Of a DNA stretch of 64,000 nucleotides, positions 52,820 through 62,701 are shown piece after piece. This DNA is from Flavobacteriales bacterium (GTDB lineage: Bacteria; Bacteroidota; Bacteroidia; Flavobacteriales_D; Crocinitomicaceae), in the NCBI GenBank assembly GCA_947491305.1, contig CANLIL010000003.1, positions 1-64,000 on the forward strand, given 5' to 3'. The notes below the pieces were generated by a model. It saw only the letters and a list, made by a program, of their open reading frames with translations, ran no database searches and was not told the origin of the DNA. Position 1 is the stretch's first letter; each line of letters begins with the position of its first letter. The position numbers and the translations under genes were made by a program.

Positions 52820-55800
52820 TTACGCAATACAATTTTCTAATAATTCAAAGGCATGTTTGATGTGTTTAACATCTGAAAAGATGATGCGCAAACGATCGTT
52901 TTGTTCGCTCATTTTACAATTTTGAGCATTGCGTTGAATATGATTTAGTAGTTGCGCAAAAACTTCTGTTTCATAAAAAGGGGATTGTGGATTTTGAATA
53001 AAATAACCCACCATTTTTCCTCCTTTGATTACGAGGCGATCGATGCCTAAGTTTTGAGCCAACCAACGTAATTTAAAGGAAATGATCAATTCATTTACTT
53101 GTCGCGGCAATGGACCAAAACGATCGATTAATTTCATTCCAAAAGCACTTAATTCTTCTTCATTTTTCAAATTGTCCATTTCCTGGTACAAACTAAGTCG
53201 CTCATTGACGTTGTTGACATAATCGTCAGGAATTCTAACTTCCAAATCTGTTTCAAGAATGCAATCTTTTACAAAATTCAACAAGGAATCTGTTGTTCGT
53301 TCTTCAAACAATTCTTTGAATTCACTTTCTCTTAATTCATCAATCGCTTCGTTTAAGATTTTTTGATACATTTCGAAACCAATTTCAGAAATGAAACCAC
53401 TTTGTTCTCCACCCAACATGTTTCCAGCTCCTCGAATGTCTAAATCTTTCATTGCAATGTTGAACCCAGAACCTAAGTCTGAAAACTGTACCAATGCTTC
53501 TAATCGTTTTCTTGAGTCAGAAGTTAGAATGCTGAATTTTGGCGCCACTAAATAGCAAAATCCTTTTTTATTACTTCGGCCAACTCGCCCTCTTAATTGG
53601 TGTAAATCACTTAAGCCAAAATTATGTGCGTCATTGATAATAATCGTATTTGCATTTGAAATGTCTATTCCTGATTCAATTATGGTTGTTGCTAACAAAA
53701 CATCGTATTCACCATTAATGAAGTCGAACATGATTTTTTCTAAGGCTTTCCCATCCATTTGACCATGGCCAATTCCAACGCGAACGCCAGGACACAAGCG
53801 TTGAATCATACCAGAAATTTCTTTGATATTTGCCAATCGGTTGTGAACGAAAAATACTTGTCCGCCACGACTCACTTCGTACGCAATTGCATCGCGAATT
53901 ATTTCTTCGTTGAACTGAATGATTTCAGTCAAAACGGGCTGACGATTCGGCGGCGGCGTATTGATGATGCTTAAATCACGCGCACCCATCAACGAAAATT
54001 GTAATGTTCTTGGAATTGGAGTCGCAGTCAACGTTAACGTGTCAACAGTTGCGCGTAAGGTTTTTAACTTGTCTTTTACAGCAACACCAAATTTTTGTTC
54101 TTCGTCGATGATCATTAATCCGAGTTCCTTGAACTTAACTCGTTCTGCTACTACAGCATGTGTTCCAATTAAGATATCAATTTTACCTTCTGCTAATTTT
54201 TTTAATGTTGCTGTTGTTTCTTTGGCAGATTTAAAGCGATTGATATAATCCACCGTACATGGAAAATCTTTTAAACGCTCTTTAAAACTGCGGAAATGCT
54301 GCATGGATAAAATCGTTGTTGGCACTAAAACAGCTACTTGTTTGCTATCTGCAACAGCTTTAAAAGCTGCACGAATAGCAACTTCTGTTTTGCCAAAACC
54401 AACATCACCACAGATTAAGCGATCCATTGGCGTTGGCGATTCCATATCCGTTTTTATAGCTTGTGTCGCTTTGAATTGATCGGGTGTGTCTTCGTACATA
54501 AAAGAAACTTCCAATTCGTTTTGGAGGTAAGAATCAGGAGAAAACGCAAAACCAGCTTGACTTTTGCGTTTTGCGTACAATTGAATTAAATCAAATGCTA
54601 ATTCTTTGATTTTTTTCTTTGTTTTATTTTTTAAAGTGGCCCAAGCTTGTGAGCCTAATTTATTCATTTTAGGAACAGAACCATCTTTGCCTGTAAATTT
54701 TGAAATTCGATGTAAGGAGTGAATTCCCACATACAAAACATCTCCATCTTTGTAAACTAAGCGAATAGCTTCTTGTTGTTTTCCATTTACATCAATGGTT
54801 TCTAAGCCTGAAAATTGTCCAACACCGTGATCAATGTGTGTTACATAATCACCTTTTTGGAGGTTGTAAATTTCTTTTAATGTCAGCGCTTGTTTTGTTT
54901 GGCGGAACCCTTCTTTTAAGCGAAAACGATGATAGCGTTCAAACAGTTGATGATCTGTATAACACACTAATTTTAATGCAGGTGCAATAAATCCTTCTGT
55001 CAAGGCCAAATGCATCGGTTTAACTTCAACGCCGCCGCCTATATCCTCAAAAATTTGAAAAAGGCGGTCAATTTGCTTCGGTTGATTGGAAAAGATGAGG
55101 TTGGAAAAGTTGTTTTCTGTTCGAGCAATTAAATCAGTTCTTAATAGGTCAAAGTTCTTATTGAAACTTGGTTGTGGCAAAAAATCAAATTGATGAATTT
55201 CTGTTCCTTTGAAATGGTAATCAGCGCCCCATTCAATGCAGGAATAAGCTTCAATAGTAGTTTTTGCTTCCGTTGGGTGTAAATACAAGTCGCTTGGAAG
55301 TGTGCGTTTAACCGTGTCGGATAAATCCGTATAAATTTTAACTGCTTTGTCGTATTCTTTTTCTAAAACTGTTGTGAGTTGATCAAAGGAAGAAATCCAA
55401 AGAATCGCTTGTTGACCTAAAAACTCAAAAAATGTTCCGTTTCCTTCTAAGTTGAGTTGTCCTTGAACGTTTGGAATGACATTGAAAAAGTTAAAATTAG
55501 CGATGGATAATTGTGAGCTAGCTTCAAACGTTCGAATGGATTCAACCTCATCTCCGAAAAACTCAATGCGATAAGGGTGTTCGTTGGAATAGGAATAAAC
55601 ATCTACAATACCACCACGAATTGAAAACTGACCTGGTTCATAGACAAAATCAACGCGTTCGAAAAGGTATTCTAATAACAATTCATTAATGAAATCAATG
55701 GAGTATGTTTTACCAACGTCAACGCGAAGGGTGTTTTTAGTTAAGTTTTTTTTGGTTGGAACCTTTTCAAAAAGTGCTTCGGGATAGGTTACTATCCAAC

Positions 55801-56155
55801 CATTTTTACCAGAATTAATTTTTTCTAAAACTTCAGCGCGTGCCACAACATTGGCATTATCTGTTTCTTCTAATTGATAAGGAACACGGTACGAAGCTGG
55901 GTAAAATAGAATGCGTTTATCTTCAGGATATACTTCTTCTAAGTCATTTAAAAAATAGGCTGCTTGTTCTTTGTCTGGTAGAATAAATAGATGGTGTCCA
56001 GGTGTTTGTTCTGCTAAAACAGCCGCACAGATGCTTTTGGAAGAGCCAACCAATCCTTTCCATTGAATGTGTGTGCCACTGTTTTGTAATTGATTTGCTG
56101 TAGCATCAATTTGAGGAAGTTGCGAGAAAGATTGCTTGAGTGTTTTTAAATCCAT
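52820..56155 (-). CDS. mfd: Transcription-repair coupling factor Mfd
   Basis: A 1111-residue DNA translocase that removes stalled RNA polymerase and recruits UvrA. The N-terminal UvrB-like region (about 1-370) and linker are followed by a CarD-like RNAP-interaction domain beginning LQKGDYVTHIDHGVGQFSGL (about 438). The helicase core has GDVGFGKTEVAIRA (Walker A, about 588) and the DEEQKFGV box (about 683), with LTATPIPRTLQFSL downstream. The C-terminal D7 domain is present. It is complete, with a -7 element at 56173-56180. Confidence 0.95.
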   Translation of the reverse strand: MDLKTLKQSFSQLPQIDATANQLQNSGTHIQWKGLVGSSKSICAAVLAEQTPGHHLFILPDKEQAAYFLNDLEEVYPEDKRILFYPASYRVPYQLEETDNANVVARAEVLEKINSGKNGWIVTYPEALFEKVPTKKNLTKNTLRVDVGKTYSIDFINELLLEYLFERVDFVYEPGQFSIRGGIVDVYSYSNEHPYRIEFFGDEVESIRTFEASSQLSIANFNFFNVIPNVQGQLNLEGNGTFFEFLGQQAILWISSFDQLTTVLEKEYDKAVKIYTDLSDTVKRTLPSDLYLHPTEAKTTIEAYSCIEWGADYHFKGTEIHQFDFLPQPSFNKNFDLLRTDLIARTENNFSNLIFSNQPKQIDRLFQIFEDIGGGVEVKPMHLALTEGFIAPALKLVCYTDHQLFERYHRFRLKEGFRQTKQALTLKEIYNLQKGDYVTHIDHGVGQFSGLETIDVNGKQQEAIRLVYKDGDVLYVGIHSLHRISKFTGKDGSVPKMNKLGSQAWATLKNKTKKKIKELAFDLIQLYAKRKSQAGFAFSPDSYLQNELEVSFMYEDTPDQFKATQAIKTDMESPTPMDRLICGDVGFGKTEVAIRAAFKAVADSKQVAVLVPTTILSMQHFRSFKERLKDFPCTVDYINRFKSAKETTATLKKLAEGKIDILIGTHAVVAERVKFKELGLMIIDEEQKFGVAVKDKLKTLRATVDTLTLTATPIPRTLQFSLMGARDLSIINTPPPNRQPVLTEIIQFNEEIIRDAIAYEVSRGGQVFFVHNRLANIKEISGMIQRLCPGVRVGIGHGQMDGKALEKIMFDFINGEYDVLLATTIIESGIDISNANTIIINDAHNFGLSDLHQLRGRVGRSNKKGFCYLVAPKFSILTSDSRKRLEALVQFSDLGSGFNIAMKDLDIRGAGNMLGGEQSGFISEIGFEMYQKILNEAIDELRESEFKELFEERTTDSLLNFVKDCILETDLEVRIPDDYVNNVNERLSLYQEMDNLKNEEELSAFGMKLIDRFGPLPRQVNELIISFKLRWLAQNLGIDRLVIKGGKMVGYFIQNPQSPFYETEVFAQLLNHIQRNAQNCKMSEQNDRLRIIFSDVKHIKHAFELLENCIA

Positions 56156-56172
56156 TCCTTTTTTTCAAGGTG

Positions 56173-56180
56173 CAAAATTA
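56173..56180 (-). promoter_or_regulatory. -7 element (TAATTTTG) of mfd
   Basis: Exact TAnnTTTG on the minus strand, 17 bases before the mfd ATG. No properly spaced TTG was seen. Confidence 0.4.
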
Positions 56181-56222
56181 CGTTGATTTTATTAGTTATT
56201 TGGATAAAAAAAGCACAGTAAA

Positions 56223-57233
56223 TTAATTTTTAGCAGCGATGCAACTCATTGCTTTTTCAACCATGTTTTTTGAACCGATGTAAAAAGGAACGCGTTCGTG
56301 CAATTGTTGGGGTTGAATATCCATGATACGCATTCTACCTGTTGTTGCTAATCCACCAGCTTGTTCAGCGATAAACGCCAACGGATTGCATTCGTATAAC
56401 AAGCGCAATCTTCCTTCTGGAGCAGTTGTTGTCTCAGGATAAATATAAATACCGCCTTTGATCATGTTGCGGTGAAAATCTGCAACAAGTGACCCAATGT
56501 ATCTTCCAGAATAAGGAGCTTGGTAATCATTTTCTGAACTCTGACAATAAGCGATGTAATCTCTTAATCCTTCTTCACAGATGTTGATATTTCCTTCATT
56601 CATAGCATATAAACGTCCTTTTTCAGGCATTTTCATATTTGGATGTGACAAACAAAATTCACCGATGGAAGGGTCTAAGGTAAAACCATTAACGCCATCT
56701 CCTGTTGTATAGACTAACATGGTAGATGATCCGTAAAGTACATATCCTGCAACTACCTGTTGGTTTCCTTTTTGAATCATGTCTTCAAAGGTTGCTTCTT
56801 CACCAATGGTAGAAACGCGTTTGTAAATTGAAAAGATTGTTCCAATTGAAACATTCACATCAATATTCGATGAACCATCCAAAGGGTCAAATAAAACGAC
56901 ATATTTTCCATTTTTTGAGGTTTCAGATTGAAACGCAACGAAATCATCATTTTCTTCCGAAGCAATGCCGCAAACTTCACCGCCATATTCAAATGCTTTG
57001 ATGAATTGTTCGTCGGCTACAACATCTAATTTTTGTTGTTCTTCGCCTTGCACGTTCGTATTTCCTTGTGCGCCAAGAATGTGGTCAACTAAACCAGCGC
57101 AGCGTACATCACGACTTACAATTTTAGAAGCAACAGCAATATCGTTGAGTAAGCGCGTTAATTCTCCTGTCGCAAAACTATGCGCAGCTTGACCTTCTAA
57201 AATGAATTCGTTTAATGTTGTAACTTTTGACAT
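56223..57233 (-). CDS. fbp: Fructose-1,6-bisphosphatase, class I
   Basis: A 336-residue gluconeogenic enzyme. The class I signature is present: the SEENDDF and [22 protein letters not shown] metal/phosphate segments, and the [22 protein letters not shown]-terminal motif. Typical opening [10 protein letters not shown]. Length is normal. It stands alone between mfd and the YqaA-like gene. In Bacteroidetes other FBP classes are also known; this one is class I by motif. Confidence 0.95.
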   Translation of the reverse strand: MSKVTTLNEFILEGQAAHSFATGELTRLLNDIAVASKIVSRDVRCAGLVDHILGAQGNTNVQGEEQQKLDVVADEQFIKAFEYGGEVCGIASEENDDFVAFQSETSKNGKYVVLFDPLDGSSNIDVNVSIGTIFSIYKRVSTIGEEATFEDMIQKGNQQVVAGYVLYGSSTMLVYTTGDGVNGFTLDPSIGEFCLSHPNMKMPEKGRLYAMNEGNINICEEGLRDYIAYCQSSENDYQAPYSGRYIGSLVADFHRNMIKGGIYIYPETTTAPEGRLRLLYECNPLAFIAEQAGGLATTGRMRIMDIQPQQLHERVPFYIGSKNMVEKAMSCIAAKN

Positions 57234-57300
57234 GCTTTAATTTTTTACAAATATCGTAATAATGCTTGAATCAGTAAAATAAATTTCATTGTTGAAAGGT

Positions 57301-57723
57301 TTAGAAAAACCAATAGCAAATAACGAAGTAGCGAATGAATTTACCCAAAACCATTAGAAAAGTAAATTTCCAGAATGGCGATTTAAAAAAACCTAGTGCA
57401 ATTGATAAAGGATCGCCAATTATTGGAATCCAAGAAAAGAATGCCAACCAAACGCCATAGCGTTGAATCTTTGTTTTGAAAGACACTATTTTTGCTTCTG
57501 TAACGCCGACTTTTTTTAACCATAGCGGGTTGCCAAAATAGCCAATGGTATAATTGGTTAATCCGCCTAAACTATTTCCAATGGTTGCAAATACTAAGCA
57601 AAGAATAGGATTAAAGTTTGATTTTAATAAAAGCAACAATATCCCTTCTGAACTGAATGGAAGAATGGTAGCGCTTAAAAAGCTGCTAATGAATAAGCCA
57701 GTATATCCTGCAGAAAATAACAT
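57301..57723 (-). CDS. YqaA/DedA-type (SNARE-associated) membrane protein
   Basis: A 140-residue protein with four or so membrane helices. The motifs FSSEGILLLLLKSNFNPILCLVFATIGNSLGGLTNYTIGYFG and WIPIIGDPLSIALGF are typical of the YqaA family, small relatives of DedA that affect membrane potential and lipid flipping. Function unproven. Its ATG abuts the terminator of the upstream secreted-protein gene. Confidence 0.87.
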   Translation of the reverse strand: MLFSAGYTGLFISSFLSATILPFSSEGILLLLLKSNFNPILCLVFATIGNSLGGLTNYTIGYFGNPLWLKKVGVTEAKIVSFKTKIQRYGVWLAFFSWIPIIGDPLSIALGFFKSPFWKFTFLMVLGKFIRYFVICYWFF

Positions 57724-57751
57724 AAAAAAAGGGCCGACTAAGCCGACCCTT
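57724..57751 (-). terminator. Terminator of the 57774 gene
   Basis: On the minus strand AAGGGTCGG and TCGGCCCTT pair (nine bp, with two G-T wobbles) around a CTTAG loop, followed by a run of T residues. It ends immediately before the downstream YqaA ATG. Confidence 0.75.
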
Positions 57752-57773
57752 CAAAGATATAAAAATAAGTTGC

Positions 57774-59606
57774 TTATTTTTTGATCAATTTTTTAGTTAC
57801 AGTTGAACCTTCAGTAGCAACCGTTACATAATAAACACCACTTGTAAATGAAGTAGCATCAAATGTAATTGAGTTAGCGCCTGTGTTTTGTGCAACTGAA
57901 GTAGTGTAAATTGTTTTACCAGTAATATCTACAACATTTACAGCAACTTTAGCAGCATTCATTAAAGAATAGTTAATTGTTGCTTCACCAGTTGTTGGGT
58001 TTGGATAAACATTTCCAACGGTAGCAAAAGCACTGTTTTCATTAATTGATAAAGTTGGATCAAAGTTCAAACGAACAACTGGCGTACCTGTTTGGTAGAA
58101 CCAAGTTCCGTCTGGGTTTTGTGCATCAATAACACCTCTGTCAAAAATGAAAGATGTTTGTTTGTAAGATGTCCCTGCGTTTGCAATTTTTAAGTTTGGA
58201 CTTAATGTTCCAACAACAACTATGTAAGTAGTCCCTGCTAATAATTGAACTGGATCTGGTAAAATGATCAATTTATCTGTGTTCAACATTGCAGTTGTTA
58301 CAGTGAAAGGATCTGATTCAGTTAAGTATGTAAAATCTCCTGTTGCAGTATCAACGTAATAAATTTTACCGTAAACTTCTGTTCCTACTGGAGTTCCTGT
58401 TGCAATACGTGTATTGATTCCTTGAACAGGTTGATTTGTCCAAATATCGAAGAAGTTACCAACTTCAAATCCGTCAGTACCATTTGATGTTGTTCCAGCA
58501 TAAACACCATTGTCTCTTGCGTAGATGTAATTATTCACTGAGAAAGTAATTGGCGTAAACGTGTTGTTTGTTGGAACATCGTCCGCATTGGTAGCAGTTA
58601 ATGTGCGTGTAACAGCATACGTTCCAATTCCAGCTGGTGTGTATGAAGTATTAATTGCTAAACTGTCATCTGCTTGAGATGCAATTGTAACAGGTGTACT
58701 AGATCCAGTTGCAGCTCCACCGTTCACATCAATGTTTAATTTAACGTTTGTCATTGCTTGGGTTCCAATATTAGATACATTAGCGGTAAAATCAATTGGA
58801 GCAATTTGTGAAGTTGGTATTTGGTAATAATTCAATCCAGCTGTTCCCCAGTATGTTCCATCAACAGATAAATCGTAATCAGCATTTGTCATTAACTTAA
58901 CATCGTCAATGTACCATCCGTAAGTTACCCAAACATTTGCATTTGTTGCTTGTGTTGGGAAATTTGTAGTCCATGAAAAACGAATCCAAACTTGTGTTGC
59001 TCCTGATAAATAAGGCGCTAAGTTGATTGTTTTTGTAGATGGATTTGGGTAAGCAGACCCTCCAGTAGATGACAATACACTTAAATTGTTGTTGTTTCCA
59101 ACAGGAATGAACGTTGTTCCATTCGTAGAAATTTGAATTTCTTGCAAATCGTTAAAACGTGCTCCGTATTGTAAAAATTCTAAAGAAACTTGTGTTCCTG
59201 AAGTAGCTAAACTAATAGATTGCGTTGTTGTCATTGTATACGTTACATCCAATGCTTGAGAAGGCGTTGCTAATGTAGGGTTACCATTTGATAACTCTGC
59301 AAAATTTCCTTCTGAAGTAGATGCAATTGCAGTAGCAGGTGCCCACCAACCATCACGTGTTGCATCAATTGTCCAACCAAATTGCGCGCCTGTTTGACCG
59401 CTATTGTTAATTGTCCAAGAAGCTGCATTTGAAAAGTCATTCGTGTAGAATGTTGTTCCAACGGCTTTAGGTGTTGCATGATTTTCAGTTGCTTTTGGCG
59501 CAACGCGACTCATGTCATTTGCTATTAAAGCTTTAGGAGCGTATTGACCAAAAGAAATCGAAGCGCCTAAACCCAAAACAACCATACTTAAGTATACTTT
59601 TTTCAT
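57774..59606 (-). CDS. Secreted protein with T9SS type A sorting domain
   Basis: A 610-residue exported protein. The signal peptide at 1-20 ends SFGQ. A jelly-roll-like (MAM/laminin-G-like) region at about 50-245 starts TFYTNDFSNAASWTI and contains WYIDDVKLM. A CARDB-type beta sandwich follows at about 260-340 (VSNIGTQAMTNVKL). The last 80 residues are a type A sorting domain with VYPNPTTGEATINYSL, DITGKTIY, SFTSGVYYVTV and a KKLIKK end. No catalytic motif is evident. A -7-like element lies at 59627-59634. Confidence 0.85.
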   Translation of the reverse strand: MKKVYLSMVVLGLGASISFGQYAPKALIANDMSRVAPKATENHATPKAVGTTFYTNDFSNAASWTINNSGQTGAQFGWTIDATRDGWWAPATAIASTSEGNFAELSNGNPTLATPSQALDVTYTMTTTQSISLATSGTQVSLEFLQYGARFNDLQEIQISTNGTTFIPVGNNNNLSVLSSTGGSAYPNPSTKTINLAPYLSGATQVWIRFSWTTNFPTQATNANVWVTYGWYIDDVKLMTNADYDLSVDGTYWGTAGLNYYQIPTSQIAPIDFTANVSNIGTQAMTNVKLNIDVNGGAATGSSTPVTIASQADDSLAINTSYTPAGIGTYAVTRTLTATNADDVPTNNTFTPITFSVNNYIYARDNGVYAGTTSNGTDGFEVGNFFDIWTNQPVQGINTRIATGTPVGTEVYGKIYYVDTATGDFTYLTESDPFTVTTAMLNTDKLIILPDPVQLLAGTTYIVVVGTLSPNLKIANAGTSYKQTSFIFDRGVIDAQNPDGTWFYQTGTPVVRLNFDPTLSINENSAFATVGNVYPNPTTGEATINYSLMNAAKVAVNVVDITGKTIYTTSVAQNTGANSITFDATSFTSGVYYVTVATEGSTVTKKLIKK

Positions 59607-59626
59607 AGTTATGATTTTATTTTTAG

Positions 59627-59634
59627 CAAATATA
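59627..59634 (-). promoter_or_regulatory. -7 element (TATATTTG) of the 57774 gene
   Basis: Exact TAnnTTTG on the minus strand, 20 bases before the ATG. Confidence 0.45.
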
Positions 59635-59690
59635 AGTTATTAAATTAAAATTAAATAACTGTTGAATAAATAAAAACTACATTACAAAAA

Positions 59691-60461
59691 CTAACGATCT
59701 TTTAAAAAAGGTATCGTTTTTCTAATTTCTGTAAGATCCTTCATCGCAAGTGTATGTTGTTGCATTTGTTCCACGTCATTGCTATTAAATTCTGATTCGC
59801 CTAGTGCGTTGAAACAGGAAGAGTCACCTGAATACTCCAGTCCTTTACCATCTGTGCCAACACGATTCACCCCAACAACATAACATTGATTTTCAATGGC
59901 TCTTGCTTTTAGCAACGCTTTCCAATGTTCAGCTCGTTTTTTTGGCCAATTCGCCACGTAGAGAATGAGGTCGTATGCGGGAGATTCTTTTTCTATTCTG
60001 TTGCGTACAATTTCAGGAAAACGCAGGTCGTAACAAATTTGGAGTTGTATCTTCCAAGATTTGTATGGGACAATTATTTCATTTTGTCCTGCTGTGAAGA
60101 AATCATCTTCATGGGCCAAGCTAAAACACTTTCTTTTATCGTAAAAGGAAAGTTTACCTGTTGGTTCGATAAAAACGCCACGGTTGTAAAACGCATTATT
60201 TTCTTCAATAATCAGTGATGTATAAACTGCACAATTGTTTGTTTTTGCACAATTTTTTAACCAATTAATCCCAAGAGAATTTTCCATGGTTTCAGCTAAA
60301 GCATCAACATTCATGCTAAAACCGGTGTGAAACATTTCAGGAAAGATAATGAGATCTGTCGCTGCTATGTTTTCAATCAGGGATTCATACCGTGCTAAAT
60401 TAGCTGGTTTATCTTCCCAAATTTGGTTGGATTGAACCGTTGTTATTCTTAAATCTTGCAT
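59691..60461 (-). CDS. Carbon-nitrogen hydrolase, omega-amidase (YafV/Nit2) type
   Basis: A 256-residue nitrilase-superfamily enzyme. The catalytic triad is Glu42 (FPEMFHTGF), Lys99 (FYDKRKC) and Cys133 (QICYDLRFPE). Omega-amidases hydrolyse alpha-ketoglutaramate or alpha-ketosuccinamate. It overlaps the end of the upstream aminotransferase gene by 13 bases; that enzyme makes such keto-acid amides, so the two form a transaminase-omega-amidase unit. The specific assignment rests on context. Confidence 0.9.
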   Translation of the reverse strand: MQDLRITTVQSNQIWEDKPANLARYESLIENIAATDLIIFPEMFHTGFSMNVDALAETMENSLGINWLKNCAKTNNCAVYTSLIIEENNAFYNRGVFIEPTGKLSFYDKRKCFSLAHEDDFFTAGQNEIIVPYKSWKIQLQICYDLRFPEIVRNRIEKESPAYDLILYVANWPKKRAEHWKALLKARAIENQCYVVGVNRVGTDGKGLEYSGDSSCFNALGESEFNSNDVEQMQQHTLAMKDLTEIRKTIPFLKDR

Positions 60462-61576
60462 AATTTTTCACAGGCTTTAATGAGTGTTTCATCGTCTTTT
60501 GCAAAACAAAAACGGATGAGGTATTGGTCCTTTCCATCTTTATTGAATACGGATAATGGAATCGCAGCGACACCGTGTTCTTTTACTAAACGTATGCAAA
60601 AATCTGTATCTTTTTCAGTTGAAATGGCGCTGTAATCGACTACTTGAAAATAGCTTCCTTCCGAAGGTAATAATTTAAAACGACTGTTTTTTAAAAGCGA
60701 TTTAAATAAGTCTCTTTTTGTTTGATAAAATGCCCCTAAACTAGTTACGTCGACTTTTTCTAAGTATTTGCTCAAGGTAAATTGCGCGACACTATTGACT
60801 GAAAAAACTAAAAATTGATGCACTTTTTTCACTTCATTTAATAATGATTCAGGCGCAATTATATAGCCAACTTTCCATCCAGTAATGTGAAATGTTTTTC
60901 CAAAAGAAGAGACAATTAAGCTCTTTTTTCGCAAATTTTCAATAGAATTTACGGATATATGCTTTTTTTCAAAGGTAATGTACTCATATACTTCATCAGA
61001 AAGCAAGCGAATTTTCGGGTATTTATATAATAGTTGTTCCAAAGCTTGGAAATCAGTTTCAGTAAAAATTCGTCCAGATGGATTGTGTGGATTATTAATA
61101 ATTAATAAGCTTGTTTTTTCAGAAATATGTTGTTCAATTAATTCCCAATTCGGCAAAAAATCATCGCTTAAAGGAACGCGAATTGGAACAGCGCCAGTCA
61201 AAATAATCGGCGGTTCATAGCAATCGTAACTTGGGTCTAAAATGATCACTTCTTCACCTGTATGAACAATCGCTTGAATGATGGTAAAAATTGCTTGCGT
61301 TGCACCAGCTGTAATTAATAATTCAGTGGAAGGATTGTTTTTACGGCCATAATTTTCTTCAATTGATTTCCCTATGTTTTCCAATAAAAGTGGAAAGCCT
61401 GCCATTGGCATGTATTGATGTACATTTTCTATTGCACTAGCCGCTAAGATTTGTGTCAATTCCGTATCAACTGGAAAGTTTGGAAAGCCTTGGGATAAAT
61501 TAATAGCGTTGTATTCAGTTGCCAGTTTTGACATTACTGTAAAAATCGTTGTTCCAACGTGTGGTAATTTTGACAT
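60449..61576 (-). CDS. PLP-dependent aminotransferase, methionine/glutamine (YbdL) type
   Basis: A 375-residue fold-type I class I/II aminotransferase. PLP-binding Lys227 is in SSFGKTFHITGWKVGY. The NNPHNPSGR segment (161-169) and SDEVYEY with Asp194 are conserved. Its closest resemblance is to YbdL, a methionine aminotransferase with kynurenine/glutamine transaminase activity. It is translationally coupled to an omega-amidase. It probably acts in methionine salvage or closing the glutamine transaminase route. Confidence 0.88.
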   Translation of the reverse strand: MSKLPHVGTTIFTVMSKLATEYNAINLSQGFPNFPVDTELTQILAASAIENVHQYMPMAGFPLLLENIGKSIEENYGRKNNPSTELLITAGATQAIFTIIQAIVHTGEEVIILDPSYDCYEPPIILTGAVPIRVPLSDDFLPNWELIEQHISEKTSLLIINNPHNPSGRIFTETDFQALEQLLYKYPKIRLLSDEVYEYITFEKKHISVNSIENLRKKSLIVSSFGKTFHITGWKVGYIIAPESLLNEVKKVHQFLVFSVNSVAQFTLSKYLEKVDVTSLGAFYQTKRDLFKSLLKNSRFKLLPSEGSYFQVVDYSAISTEKDTDFCIRLVKEHGVAAIPLSVFNKDGKDQYLIRFCFAKDDETLIKACEKLCKI

Positions 61577-61694
61577 TGAATAAAATTTTGACTTTAAAAG
61601 TAGTGATTTTGAACTAAAAATTTCAAGTTTCCGAATTCAAGCGTTTGAAAATGACAGATTAAAGTTGTATAATTGTAAATATAAATAGCTAAAC

Positions 61695-62159
61695 ATGAAA
61701 CAGTTTATTATTCTATTATCAGCGATCTTTTTTAGTTCAATTGCCTGCGTTGCACAAGAACAAAAAAAAGAAATCAAGCAATCGATTCAAAAGGAAGTAT
61801 TTTTAGAGGAAAATAATGGCGAACGTGTTTTGACAATTAAAACAATTACGAACGGTGTTGAAACCATCGAAACGTTTAAAGGAGAAGCGATTGATGAGAA
61901 ACTAAAAGAATTTGAAAGCGTTCAAGAAGATAAAGATGTGCGGGAAGAAATCTCCGTTCAAGAAGAAAATGGGAAGAAAACGGTAACGGTTACAACAACG
62001 CTAAACGGGCAACAAAACGTGGAAGTTTTAACGGGTGAAGCAGCTGAAAAAAAATTAGCTGAAAAAGCAGATCGTTTGCCTCCAATGGAAGGAAAAGGCG
62101 AAAAGCGTGAGTTAAAAATCATTGAAGAACGAAAAATAAAAACGATTAAAAAAGGCTAA
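61695..62159 (+). CDS. Small exported repeat protein, unknown function
   Basis: A 154-residue protein with a signal peptide at about 1-21 (ending CVAQ). The mature part is highly charged and contains two copies of a roughly 33-residue unit: one near residues 38-72 (NNGERVLTIKTITNGVE, FKGEAIDEKL) and one near 86-118 (ENGKKTVTVTTTLNGQQ, LTGEAAEKKL). A basic C-terminus follows. It is not recognised. It starts a plus-strand trio of exported genes, two bases before the next one. Confidence 0.65.
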   Translation: MKQFIILLSAIFFSSIACVAQEQKKEIKQSIQKEVFLEENNGERVLTIKTITNGVETIETFKGEAIDEKLKEFESVQEDKDVREEISVQEENGKKTVTVTTTLNGQQNVEVLTGEAAEKKLAEKADRLPPMEGKGEKRELKIIEERKIKTIKKG

Positions 62160-62161
62160 TT

Positions 62162-62671
62162 ATGAAGTATTTAATTGTTTTTTGCAGTGTAATTTCTTTT
62201 GCACAACTATCATTTTCGCAATGTGCATCTGCAGGAAATGATAGTATTTTTCAAATTTGCAGAAACAAACCTTTTAATTTAGACTCTTTGTTATCTGATA
62301 GCGCTTCATTGAATGGGAATTGGTTCAATCCTGCAGGAAATGCCATCACTAATGCTAATATTATTTCAAGTAATATTCCAGGTCAATATGTATATACGTA
62401 TGTGGTTCAAGATAGTGTTTGTGGAACAATAGATTCGGCATTTTTTCTTATTAATGTTCTTGTGTGGTGCGAAACTGGAGGAATAGAAGAAACTAACTCT
62501 TCAAACTTAACCATCTTTCCCAACCCAACGAGTAATGGGGTTTTCACCATCTCTAAAGAAGTTGATTATGTGATTGAAGACGCTAGTGGCAAACGAATCC
62601 CAGTTATTCATTTACCAGGCTTGTACTTTATTGTTGTTGGAGAAACGCGTTATAAGTTGATTAATTTGTAG
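62162..62671 (+). CDS. Small secreted protein with T9SS type A-like sorting domain
   Basis: A 169-residue protein. The signal peptide at 1-19 ends SFSQ. A central Cys-containing beta region has WFNPAGNAI and a VVQDSVCGTIDSA segment, as in PKD-like cell-surface modules. The C-terminal 60 residues have the sorting signature LTIFPNPTSNGVFTI, followed by a short DASGKRI and LPGLYFIVV, lacking the usual terminal KK but ending KLINL. Function unknown. It begins two bases after the preceding gene. Confidence 0.75.
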   Translation: MKYLIVFCSVISFAQLSFSQCASAGNDSIFQICRNKPFNLDSLLSDSASLNGNWFNPAGNAITNANIISSNIPGQYVYTYVVQDSVCGTIDSAFFLINVLVWCETGGIEETNSSNLTIFPNPTSNGVFTISKEVDYVIEDASGKRIPVIHLPGLYFIVVGETRYKLINL

Positions 62672-62701
62672 TTTTGATCGCACGTTTATAAATCCACATC
62701 A

